Shown here piece by piece: positions 1-9,914 of a stretch of 9,933 nucleotides of DNA. The notes below the pieces were generated by a model. The model saw nothing but the letters and a program-made list of their open reading frames with translations, was not told the origin of the DNA and ran no database searches. How positions within the stretch are numbered: the first letter of the stretch is position 1; the number at the start of each line of letters is the position of its first letter. Where the stretch lies: assembly GCA_021205645.1 (NCBI GenBank), contig JAJPXE010000159.1, positions 1-9,933 on the forward strand. The letters are read 5' to 3'. This DNA is from Candidatus Gastranaerophilales bacterium (lineage in GTDB: Bacteria; Cyanobacteriota; Vampirovibrionia; Gastranaerophilales; Gastranaerophilaceae). The translations under genes were made by a program, and so were the position numbers.

Positions 1-55
1 CGATGAATTCTCTTTTTTTTCTAAATATAGATGTCGGCAACTAGCTATTTTCCCG
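1..55 (-). repeat. 55-bp direct repeat, copy 1 (5S 3' end plus trailer)
   Basis: The first 55 bases are identical, base for base, to 164-218. Read on the minus strand, the unit holds the last 24 or so nucleotides of 5S rRNA (positions 32-55 here) followed by its AT-rich trailer with a run of eight A. The match stops at position 55 (next base a here, g at 219). Its left limit is the window edge, so the real repeat may be longer. The copy has no intact 5S in front of it. Confidence 0.9.
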
Positions 56-89
56 AAACTGGGACACGATTATTATCTTGTTCGGGATG
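32..89 (-). pseudogene. Degenerate partial 5S rRNA-like segment
   Basis: Positions 32-55 are identical to the 3' strand of the real 5S gene. A second match of 11 bases (tgttcgggatg at 79-89) corresponds to 266-276 of the real 5S, the conserved CATCCCGAACA of the minus strand. The distance between the two matches is about 24 nucleotides shorter than in 5S, and the 5' strand of the terminal helix is missing, so this cannot fold as 5S. It may be a deleted 5S copy. Alternatively it may be an unrelated RNA that acquired the 5S tail by recombination, with the 11-base match being chance. It lies downstream of the operon terminator. Confidence 0.35.
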
Positions 90-99
90 ACTCTGCCGA

Positions 100-122
100 G
101 TCCGTGATTGAGTATCACGGAC
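100..122. other. Perfect 9-bp hairpin downstream of the rRNA operon
   Basis: The arms gtccgtgat (100-108) and atcacggac (114-122) are perfect complements around a 5-nt loop. No T-run follows on either strand, so it is not a typical intrinsic terminator. Its role is unknown. It lies in the 56-163 stretch between the two copies of the 55-bp repeat, where I see no gene. Confidence 0.6.
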
Positions 123-143
123 GAGAGGGGAGGGTGGATAATC

Positions 144-183
144 AAAAAAGAGAACCCAACATCCGATGAATTCTCTTTTTTTT
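144..183 (-). terminator. Likely intrinsic terminator of the rRNA operon
   Basis: The arms aaaaaagagaa (144-154) and ttctctttttt (171-181) pair over 11 bp around a 16-nt loop. Read on the minus strand, the hairpin starts about 11 nt after the 5S 3' end and finishes in a run of six T. Because both arms carry A/T tracts it could also stop plus-strand transcription. Its A-rich arm on the minus strand belongs to the 55-bp repeat, so repeat copy 1 would carry only half of a terminator unless sequence beyond the window supplies the other half. Confidence 0.7.
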
Positions 184-218
184 CTAAATATAGATGTCGG
201 CAACTAGCTATTTTCCCG
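164..218 (-). repeat. 55-bp direct repeat, copy 2 (inside 5S and trailer)
   Basis: This is the copy that belongs to the intact 5S gene. It covers the 5S 3' strand (195-218) and the trailer through one arm of the terminator. It is identical to 1-55 at an offset of 163 bases. Confidence 0.9.
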
Positions 219-312
219 GGCAGTGACCCGCCAAGTATCTTCACCTCAATGAGTCTTTACGACCGTGTTCGGGATGGGAACGGGTGTTTTCCTCACGATT
301 GGTCACCGACAA
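194..312 (-). rRNA. rrf: 5S ribosomal RNA
   Basis: The minus strand carries the conserved 5S core CCCATCCCGAAC, followed later by GATACTTGG and a GGGAAAATAG block, in the family order and spacing. The ends were placed by the terminal helix: TGTCGG at the 5' end (306-311 on the plus strand) pairs with CCGACA at the 3' end (195-200). The length of about 119 nt is normal for 5S. It is the last gene of the 16S-23S-5S operon, 135 nt after 23S, and is followed by a terminator hairpin. The ends are accurate to a few bases only. Confidence 0.93.
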
Positions 313-447
313 ATCTGTTCTCGCCTGCTCAATGAGTCGGGCTAAGCACATAATTTGTGCGTTGAAAGTTGCATAAAGATTATAAACTATAAATTTGAAT
401 TTAACGCAATCACCTAACCAATTTATCAGACATTGTTTGATAAATTT
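313..447 (-). other. 23S-5S spacer with 3' arm of the 23S processing stalk
   Basis: This AT-rich spacer has no tRNA. Two blocks are complementary to the 16S-23S spacer. Positions 360-387 pair with 3536-3562, about 24 pairs with two mismatches and a bulge. Positions 403-414 pair with 3471-3482, 12 pairs including two G-U. Both sit in nested order around 23S, as expected for the double-stranded stalk that RNase III cuts in pre-23S RNA. Close to 23S there is also a local 8-bp hairpin (atttatca/tgataaat, 421-445). Confidence 0.65.
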
Positions 448-3452
<3,005 letters not shown>

Positions 3453-3545
3453 TAATATTTAGTTAACATTGATGATTACGTTATATCATTTTTTTGTTTA
3501 ATAACAGTTTATCAAACTTTTACTTTTGATATACGCTTATAATCT

Positions 3546-3564
3546 TATGCAATTTTCAATGTAC
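3546..3564 (-). promoter_or_regulatory. boxA-like antitermination element in the rRNA spacer
   Basis: The minus strand reads GTACATTGAAAATTGCATA. This differs at few positions from the boxA of cyanobacterial 16S-23S spacers as I recall it (GAACCTTGAAAACTGCATA). BoxA binds the NusB/S10 antitermination complex, keeps RNA polymerase processive through rRNA, and helps pair the transcript for processing. A hairpin (3581-3595) lies just upstream in the transcript, in the position of boxB. The same bases also pair with 360-387, so their conservation could reflect processing as much as antitermination. Confidence 0.6.
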
Positions 3565-3601
3565 AAATTCATTATTCACGCCGGAATATATCCGGACAGC
3601 T

Positions 3602-3646
3602 GAACATTGAAAGCAGAACAGACTGAAAACTATACTTGTTATTCAA
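3602..3646 (-). repeat. Pre-16S processing stalk, 3' arms
   Basis: Two adjacent blocks are complementary in RNA to the 16S leader. Positions 3602-3630 pair with 5666-5693: helices of 11, 8 and 8 pairs, separated by one mismatch and one bulge. Positions 3632-3646 pair with 5566-5581: 9 plus 6 pairs around one bulged A. Together they enclose 16S in one stalk of about 42 base pairs. This is the standard shape for RNase III release of pre-16S RNA. Confidence 0.8.
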
Positions 3647-3651
3647 GCCTA

Positions 3652-3687
3652 ATCACAGAATAAATGATAGACTAAAAAATCTGTGAT
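3652..3687 (-). other. Spacer hairpin
   Basis: The arms atcacaga (3652-3659) and tctgtgat (3680-3687) are perfect 8-bp complements around a 20-nt AT-rich loop. The hairpin sits immediately on the 16S side of the processing stalk in the transcript. It has the position of one of the variable helices of cyanobacterial spacers. Its function is unknown. Confidence 0.55.
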
Positions 3688-3887
3688 GTCAAACAGCTTC
3701 GACCTTGGAGTGTGCGCTTCTATGACCAGGTATAAACACCTGCGCAATCAAAGATTGCTTCGCAGTTTCCGCTTACGCCTCAACTGCAACGGTGCTGATA
3801 TTAAACTACGCTCATAAACTCACCTGCATTTGCCTGCGCAAACGCAGCCTGTTTATTCGCTTCGTTCCGGCTACGCATATCTCCCTA

Positions 3888-5408
<1,521 letters not shown>

Positions 5409-5783
5409 CAGAAAGTTTATGTCCACGTCTATCAAGGGCTAACTTGATAAACTGCTCGACTTTGTTTTGTCCTTGATTATTACAGCATAACCGCAATCTG
5501 CCATTATATCAATAATAGCAAACGCAGCCCCTGCAATAACCTCGTTTTGCGTTGTCTGTCATTTTTTGAATTAACAAGTATTTGTCACATAAAGATATGT
5601 GCGTGCTTACATTATAAATAATTAACTCCGCCGGAGCAAAGTATTAATATACAATGTTCGCACTCGTTTTCAGCTATTCTATTTTCAATGTTCGAATAAA
5701 TATCTTTTTCCACAGCAAAGTATAACTATATCCTTTATGCCTCACTAGTGTCTAATCTCACAACCGATATCCTAATCGGCGCA
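5409..5783 (-). other. 16S leader with 5' arms of the processing stalk
   Basis: This long leader, about 375 nt, has no gene. Moving toward 16S it holds several elements. One stalk arm (5666-5693, starting GAACATTGAAA) is complementary to 3602-3630. A second arm (5566-5581) is complementary to 3632-3646. A possible inner arm gcaaacgcag (5519-5528) pairs with 3824-3833 over 10 bp with one G-U. A hairpin has perfect 7-bp arms tatcaag/cttgata (5430-5436, 5443-5449), close to the mature 16S end. The 9-mer caatgttcg occurs twice (5652-5660, 5686-5694). A short hairpin CCGAT/ATCGG (5764-5779) lies at the start of the transcript. Confidence 0.7.
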
Positions 5784-5789
5784 TTATCT

Positions 5790-5817
5790 ATCATATTACT
5801 TTAAGTTTTTTTGTCAA
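5790..5817 (-). promoter_or_regulatory. rRNA operon promoter
   Basis: On the minus strand a perfect -35 TTGACA (5812-5817) is followed after 16 bp by TATGAT (5790-5795), a five-of-six -10 match. Transcription should start near 5783. The stretch upstream of the -35 (about 5818-5832) is almost pure A/T, the composition of an UP element that recruits the polymerase alpha subunit at strong rRNA promoters. It is the best promoter in the leader region. I saw no equally good second one closer to 16S. Confidence 0.8.
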
Positions 5818-6103
5818 GTAATTATTATTTACGCTATTTACAATTCTTAACCCGACTACTCTCGGCTATAATTTTAATGTTCATCGGTGCCCGCCGTTTT
5901 AGGGTTTCCCTCTGTGTTCCGAGCACATTATATATGTTACATCATAATTTTTTGAAATCAAGCTGCTTTTTTCATGTTTTTAAGCGTATTCGGGGAATAT
6001 ACGCAAATATTGAATTATAGCGGTTTACAAAACTTCATAAACTATTGACAAACCCCGGAACCATGACAGGCTGTGTGTTCCGGAAACCCGTGCATTACTA
6101 ATC
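5818..6103. other. Divergent intergenic region, no gene seen
   Basis: This is the stretch between the rRNA promoter, which fires left, and the TPR gene promoter, which fires right. Its only open frame of note has no ribosome binding site, begins inside the rRNA promoter and has an unconvincing composition. A perfect TTGACA occurs at 6045-6050 on the plus strand, but no -10 stands at the right distance. The inverted repeat at 6055-6083 is listed separately. Confidence 0.6.
6055..6083. other. Inverted repeat upstream of the TPR gene promoter
   Basis: The arms ccggaac (6055-6061) and gttccgg (6077-6083) are perfect complements around 15 nt. It ends 20 bp before the -35 of the TPR gene promoter and has no T-run, so it is not a terminator. 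It could be an operator or an activator site, or be meaningless. I cannot name a protein that binds it. Confidence 0.4.
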
Positions 6104-6132
6104 TTGATATGAATTTATAAATTTGCTATCAT
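6104..6132 (+). promoter_or_regulatory. Extended -10 promoter of the TPR gene
   Basis: TTGATA (6104-6109) is followed after exactly 17 bp by TATCAT (6127-6132), with TGC directly before the -10 (the extended -10 TGn signal). Seven bases then separate the -10 from ATG at 6140, so the predicted first transcribed base is at or next to the A of that ATG. The ATG at 6131 overlaps the -10 itself and would lie outside the mRNA. No Shine-Dalgarno sequence precedes either ATG, in keeping with a leaderless transcript. Confidence 0.6.
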
Positions 6133-6139
6133 GAATACT

Positions 6140-7246
6140 ATGAGTAATGAAATTGAAGAACTGCAAGCAATATTACAAAGTGACCCGTATAATTTTCAGG
6201 CAAGACGCACACTTTCTATCGTACTGCTGGACAACGGATTTAATGCGGAAGCTAAACAGCACCTGCTTTACCTTGTCAGAACTTTTCCGGAAAATGCCGA
6301 GCTATTATATAATTTGGGAATTGCTTATGAAAAACTGGGAGAATTTGAAAAAGCCGAAAGAGCTTATCTCAGAGCTATTGTAATCTCTCCCGAAACCGAT
6401 TTCTATTACAATCTGGGCATCACTTATATCGAAATGGAAGAATACGGCAAAGCCATTGTTGCACTTAAACACGTTGTTGAAATTGATACCGATGATGCAA
6501 ACACTTTCTTTAATATCGGTTTATGTTTTTTTAGAAAAGAAGAATACGAAGTTGCAATAGAATATTTTCAAAAAGCTGCCGAGCTTAATCCGGGTGATGT
6601 ATTCGCCTATTTTTATACGGCAAACATCCTAAAACAACTCGGACAGCCGGATTTAGCCATAAGACAATATCAAAAAATACTGGAAATCTCTCCTGATTAC
6701 AGCTGGGCATATTATAATATGGGCTCTATTGCATACGAAGAAGGCAACACCGAAGCCGCTTTGCAATATTTGAAAAGTACTCTGCAATACAATCCGCACG
6801 ATACAAAAGCTATTATTGTCATGGTTCAAATTTATATTCATCAACTCAGATATACAGAAGCTATGGACACCATCATGCCCGCACTGGAAAACAACCCGCA
6901 AAACGGAGATTTATTATATACCTTATCCCAAATTTTTAAAATTAAAGAAGATTTCGAGAACTATGAAAAAGCAATATCAATGTCCTTAACAAATCATCAA
7001 ACGTTAACGTTTCCACTTGAAAAGGTTAAACTTGAGTATTCAAAGATAAAATCCAAAATGGACGAAATTCGTGCGGAACAGGAAGCGAAAAAAGAATGTT
7101 TAGAACAGGAAAGACTTGCCGAATTGCAGAAACAGCAGGTAGAAGAATATTCAAATGAACAGGAAAATGCTCCGCAGGATTATGAAACTACTGTTAATGC
7201 TGACGAAATACAAAATGATTTATCTAATACGGAATTAACAGAATAA
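6140..7246 (+). CDS. Tetratricopeptide-repeat protein with C-terminal coiled coil
   Basis: This is a 368-residue protein built of 34-residue TPR units. From this start they lie at about 18-52, 53-86, 87-119, 120-153, 154-187, 188-221 and 222-255, with a weaker one to about 290. Typical TPR positions are clear, such as YNLGIAYEKLGEFEKAE in unit 2 and AYYNMGSIAYEEGNTEAAL in unit 6. Residues about 293-335 are rich in E, K, Q and R, and look like a coiled coil. The last 30 or so are acidic and probably disordered. There is no signal peptide or membrane segment, so it is probably cytoplasmic. TPRs bind other proteins, and the partner cannot be told from sequence. The start at 6140 was chosen because the promoter overlaps the in-frame ATG at 6131. 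If 6131 is used, the protein is 371 residues. It stands alone, divergent from the rRNA operon and convergent with the biotin genes. Confidence 0.9.
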   Translation: MSNEIEELQAILQSDPYNFQARRTLSIVLLDNGFNAEAKQHLLYLVRTFPENAELLYNLGIAYEKLGEFEKAERAYLRAIVISPETDFYYNLGITYIEMEEYGKAIVALKHVVEIDTDDANTFFNIGLCFFRKEEYEVAIEYFQKAAELNPGDVFAYFYTANILKQLGQPDLAIRQYQKILEISPDYSWAYYNMGSIAYEEGNTEAALQYLKSTLQYNPHDTKAIIVMVQIYIHQLRYTEAMDTIMPALENNPQNGDLLYTLSQIFKIKEDFENYEKAISMSLTNHQTLTFPLEKVKLEYSKIKSKMDEIRAEQEAKKECLEQERLAELQKQQVEEYSNEQENAPQDYETTVNADEIQNDLSNTELTE

Positions 7247-7251
7247 AGTAT

Positions 7252-7287
7252 GAGTTTGCGGAAAAATTTTAATTTTTCCGCAAACTC
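7252..7287. terminator. Perfect 36-bp palindrome after the TPR gene
   Basis: The arms gagtttgcggaaaaatt (7252-7268) and its exact complement (7271-7287) leave only two central bases, so the hairpin stem is about 16 bp. It starts six bases after the TPR stop codon. No T-run follows the stem on the plus side. The A/T-rich upper half may still give pausing or protect the mRNA 3' end. It lies between converging genes and is symmetrical, so it could act on both. The terminator call is an inference. Confidence 0.55.
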
Positions 7288-7303
7288 CGTGGAACGGTTT
7301 CAT

Positions 7304-7407
7304 ATGCGGCAGCGGGTGTAAAACGCTGTGCGTTTTACACAGTCTGCCATGCGGCAGAACGACATTACGCTGTCGTGCTGCTGTGCGTTTTACACCCGCT
7401 GCCGCAT
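7304..7407. repeat. 104-bp nested inverted-repeat element
   Basis: The outer arms at 7304-7326 and 7385-7407 are perfect 23-bp complements. Inside are three more hairpins: 7316-7340 (11-bp arms gtgtaaaacgc/gcgttttacac, loop tgt), 7343-7358 (tctgcc/ggcaga) and 7359-7376 (acgaca/tgtcgt). The block gctgtgcgttttacac occurs twice (7325-7340, 7380-7395) and atgcggcag twice (7304-7312, 7349-7357), so the left arm can pair with either of two partners. It is visibly more GC-rich than the flanking genes. T-runs at 7412-7417 and 7421-7426 follow on the plus side, so it could end TPR transcription. It carries no protein. It may be a small non-autonomous repeat of the REP or MITE kind, but no flanking target duplication is evident and I cannot see other copies. 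Confidence 0.8.
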
Positions 7408-7433
7408 GTCATTTTTTGGATTTTTTCGCATCC

Positions 7434-8159
7434 TCATATTATTTTTAGAACAATATATATCGGATTATAGGTCAGTTTAATGCCCTCAGGCGACATTTTT
7501 TTATATTCGGCTTCAAAATTTCTTAAATCCGCCCTTGTCCACCGCTCATCACTCAATGCATTAACTCCGGTATTTTTTATATGATAAAGAACATCAGATG
7601 GCGACTGAAAGTTAAGTTCAATTATTTCTTCCTCCAGAACTTTAATATCATATCCGCTCAATATTGATTTTAATCCGTCTATTGAATAATATTTCAAATT
7701 GTTTTTAAGAAGTTTTGAAAGCTGGCAAAAATTACGTTCACCGAACGTTGTAAACATAATTAAACCGTCACTTTCAATATAGTTTTTTAGCTTATTGATA
7801 AATCCGGAAAAATCATTAAGCCATTGAAAAGCTGCATTAGATATTATAAGATTGTATTTTTTTTCGGGAATAAAATTTTCAATATCCATATTGATAAAAT
7901 TAATCTCTTTAGATATGGATTTTATGTAATCGTGGCAGCCGCTTACAATATCAACGGCATCATAGCAGGAATATTTAACCTTTTTATCAAGTATTTTTGT
8001 TACAAACCCTGTTCCGCAACCCAGCTCAAGAATATTTTCAAATTCAAACAAATCCGACATGCCGGCTAATTTTTCCGACATGTGCTTTTGTACTATTGCG
8101 GATTTGTCATAAGTATCCAGACTCCTGCCAAATCTTTTTTTTATCAATTCTTTTATCAT
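7434..8159 (-). CDS. bioC: Malonyl-ACP O-methyltransferase BioC
   Basis: BioC uses S-adenosylmethionine to methylate the free carboxyl of malonyl-ACP, so that fatty acid synthesis can extend it to a pimeloyl chain. The 241-residue length fits the family. The N-terminal FGRSLDTYDKSAIVQ (10-24) is the BioC entry motif. SAM-binding motif I is ELGCGTG (45-51), followed by acidic residues D67/D70 and NMDIENF (90-96). SNAAFQWL (107-114) and FTTFGERNF (136-144) are strong BioC markers, as is DVLYHIKNTGVNAL (189-202), which separates BioC from generic methyltransferases. The start is ATG at 8159, whose ATGA overlaps the bioG stop by four bases, so translation is likely coupled. An in-frame GTG at 8174 would add five residues and is less likely. 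It is the last gene of the cluster in this window. Confidence 0.92.
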   Translation of the reverse strand: MIKELIKKRFGRSLDTYDKSAIVQKHMSEKLAGMSDLFEFENILELGCGTGFVTKILDKKVKYSCYDAVDIVSGCHDYIKSISKEINFINMDIENFIPEKKYNLIISNAAFQWLNDFSGFINKLKNYIESDGLIMFTTFGERNFCQLSKLLKNNLKYYSIDGLKSILSGYDIKVLEEEIIELNFQSPSDVLYHIKNTGVNALSDERWTRADLRNFEAEYKKMSPEGIKLTYNPIYIVLKII

Positions 8160-8773
8160 AACAGCTCTGCCCACTTTTTATAAAGCAAAAACGGACAGTG
8201 ACCGGCATGGATAATCACGGGTGTTTTCCAGTAATTTATCTGGTTATTGTACGGAATAATCCTGTCGCTGTCGGATACTATAGCCTTTGTGAAATTTATT
8301 TTTCTGACAGGTTCCCTGTCTTTATATTCCAACATTTTAATGAGTTCTGTTTTTTGGCTTTCGAAAATCCTGTCAGAAAACTTCTCAAACGGAGGAGTGT
8401 CTATAAACATTCTTGCCATAAACTTCCCGGCTGAAAGCTCATTGAACCCCTTAACTGTCAGATTATAAATCCTTTCCGGTATACCGTATTTATCGTCGAT
8501 TACATTTGGAGTACCGCAAATTGCCGTTGCCGATTTTATATCGCCAAAATCAAACAGTTGAGATATCATCACTCCCATTGACCACGCAATGATGTGTTTT
8601 TCCGAATACTCATCAAAACTAATATCCGTATCAAGATTGTTGTAGTCATAAAAAACAATCACATCAAAACCGCAGCAATCCAACGATGATACGATAAAAT
8701 CGTCCATACCCCAACCGTTAAAGAATATGATTAAACTGTTTGAATTTGTATGTTTAAGCCATTTATAATTCAT
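8156..8773 (-). CDS. bioG: Pimeloyl-ACP methyl ester esterase BioG
   Basis: This is a 205-residue alpha/beta hydrolase of the BioG (DUF452) family. BioG removes the methyl group that BioC added, giving pimeloyl-ACP and stopping further elongation; it replaces BioH of E. coli. FFNGWGMD (17-24) is the family's oxyanion-side signature. AWSMG (63-67) is the nucleophile elbow with Ser65, SDSDRIIP (167-174) supplies the likely acid Asp170, and HAGHCPF (189-195) supplies the catalytic His192. All three triad positions are present. The start is ATG at 8773, overlapping the end of bioF by 11 bases; a TTG at 8782 is an alternative. The 3' end overlaps bioC. Both overlaps indicate one coupled transcript. 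It is cytoplasmic, with no signal peptide. Confidence 0.9.
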   Translation of the reverse strand: MNYKWLKHTNSNSLIIFFNGWGMDDFIVSSLDCCGFDVIVFYDYNNLDTDISFDEYSEKHIIAWSMGVMISQLFDFGDIKSATAICGTPNVIDDKYGIPERIYNLTVKGFNELSAGKFMARMFIDTPPFEKFSDRIFESQKTELIKMLEYKDREPVRKINFTKAIVSDSDRIIPYNNQINYWKTPVIIHAGHCPFLLYKKWAELL

Positions 8774-9914
8774 CTTTAACAAAATCTATAAGCGATTTGA
8801 TACTTTCAAAATCCATGTCAGCCGTAAGCGACAGCCTTAATCTTGAAGTGTTAGGCGGAACCGTCGGCGGTCTTATCGGCATGACATAATATCCCATACT
8901 CATAAGCTGCTCGGCAATTTCAACCGTCTTTTTTTCATCCCTGAACACCAGTGGTATTATTTGTGATTCCGATGCGGTTTCTACTCCTGTAGATTTTAAA
9001 TACTTATGGATACCGATAATAATTTTGGCAAGCTTCATTTTTTGTTCTGAGATATAATCAAGCTTTTCGGTAAGCAGCCATTTTGTCCACGCTATATTTA
9101 TCGGCGGAATTGAGGTTGAAAATATAAATGAACGCGCTTTATTAATCAAATAGTTGATAATCGTCTTGTTAGAAACAACAAACGCTCCAAAAGAACCTAA
9201 AGCCTTGCCGAATGTGGCAGTTACAATATCAACATCAGAATTTCCGTCGGACATGCCTGCAAAGTTATCGTCCATTGTGCAAAATGCGTGCGCCTCATCA
9301 AGCATTAAAATCGCATTATATTTTTTCTTTAATTCAACGAGCCTGCTAATATCGGCAACATCACCGTCCATACTGAAAATAGTTTCAGATACTATCAATG
9401 CCTTATCATATTTACTTCTGTGTTTTTCAAGCAATTCTTCCAGATGATCGTAATCCAGATGTTTGTATCTGTGGAAATCTGCACCTGATAATTTTATACC
9501 GTCAATAATACTGGCATGGTTAAGTTTGTCAGAGAATATTACATCCCCGCCCCGTGCAAGTGTTGATACAACTCCGAGATTACATTGATAACCGGTATTG
9601 AATATCAATGCTGCTTCTTTGCCAAATAAATCTGCTAAAACCTGCTCTAAATCTCTGTAAACAGCACTTGTTCCACTTAATAATCTGGCTGATGCCGATG
9701 AAAACCGGCAATGAGGATTGTTCAGGAAATCTTCCATAAATTCCTTTGCCAAATCTTCATTTGTACTAAAATTTAAATAATCGTTTGATGATAAATTTAA
9801 TAATTCACGTCCGTTCATAATAATATTTACTCCGTTTTTTTTTGTAATTTCAGGTATTTGTCTGTACATACCCGATTCTTTCAACTTTTTTAATTCATTC
9901 TCGTAACTAACCAT
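8763..9914 (-). CDS. bioF: 8-amino-7-oxononanoate synthase BioF
   Basis: BioF is a pyridoxal-phosphate enzyme of the alpha-oxoamine synthase family. It condenses a pimeloyl thioester with L-alanine, losing CO2, to give 8-amino-7-oxononanoate (KAPA). At 383 residues it matches E. coli BioF (384). Visible landmarks are LSSNDYLN (41-48), GTSAVYRDLE (81-90), NHASIIDG (132-139) with the cofactor-stacking His133, ETIFSMDGD (177-185), DEAHA (206-210) with Asp206 and His209, the cofactor lysine Lys237 in TFGKALGS (234-241), and RPPTVPPNTSRLRLSLTA (348-365). The segment after DEAH (AFCTMDDNFAGM) departs from the usual glycine-rich wording. A ribosome site is plausible (AGGAAAGAG, about 9923-9932). The start is ATG at 9914. 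Upstream genes or a promoter lie beyond the window, so it may not be first in the operon. Confidence 0.94.
   Translation of the reverse strand: MVSYENELKKLKESGMYRQIPEITKKNGVNIIMNGRELLNLSSNDYLNFSTNEDLAKEFMEDFLNNPHCRFSSASARLLSGTSAVYRDLEQVLADLFGKEAALIFNTGYQCNLGVVSTLARGGDVIFSDKLNHASIIDGIKLSGADFHRYKHLDYDHLEELLEKHRSKYDKALIVSETIFSMDGDVADISRLVELKKKYNAILMLDEAHAFCTMDDNFAGMSDGNSDVDIVTATFGKALGSFGAFVVSNKTIINYLINKARSFIFSTSIPPINIAWTKWLLTEKLDYISEQKMKLAKIIIGIHKYLKSTGVETASESQIIPLVFRDEKKTVEIAEQLMSMGYYVMPIRPPTVPPNTSRLRLSLTADMDFESIKSLIDFVKDEL

Larger units (their letters stand above)
3453..3887 (-). other. 16S-23S internal transcribed spacer, no tRNA
   Basis: This 435-nt spacer separates 16S from 23S. I looked for the tRNA T-arm signature and for tRNA-Ile/Ala, which are common here, and found none. 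The 16S end runs into CTAGGGAGATAT, close to the start of cyanobacterial spacers. Further along the minus strand come several elements. A hairpin has 8-bp arms atcacaga/tctgtgat (3652-3659, 3680-3687). The 3' arms of the 16S processing stalk follow (3632-3646 and 3602-3630). Next is a small hairpin CCGGA/TCCGG (3581-3595), then a boxA-like motif that is also part of the 5' arm of the 23S stalk (3536-3562), and last a second 23S-stalk helix (3471-3482). Confidence 0.8.

Noticed and set aside
5811..6020. Open frame of 69 codons on the plus strand
   Set aside because: It starts at a TTG inside the rRNA promoter, has no ribosome binding site, and its cysteine- and phenylalanine-rich translation has no recognisable motif.
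6045..6050. Perfect TTGACA as -35 for the TPR gene
   Set aside because: No -10-like hexamer stands 15-19 bases downstream; the TTGATA/TATCAT pair at 6104-6132 is far better.
8160..8174. GTG start giving a BioC five residues longer
   Set aside because: ATG at 8159 overlaps the bioG stop in the classic ATGA arrangement and still precedes the conserved FGRSLDTY motif.
7824..9447. Plus-strand open frames within the biotin genes (7824-8069, 8198-8434, 8247-8468, 9154-9447)
   Set aside because: They are antisense to well-supported bioC, bioG and bioF and show no motif of their own.
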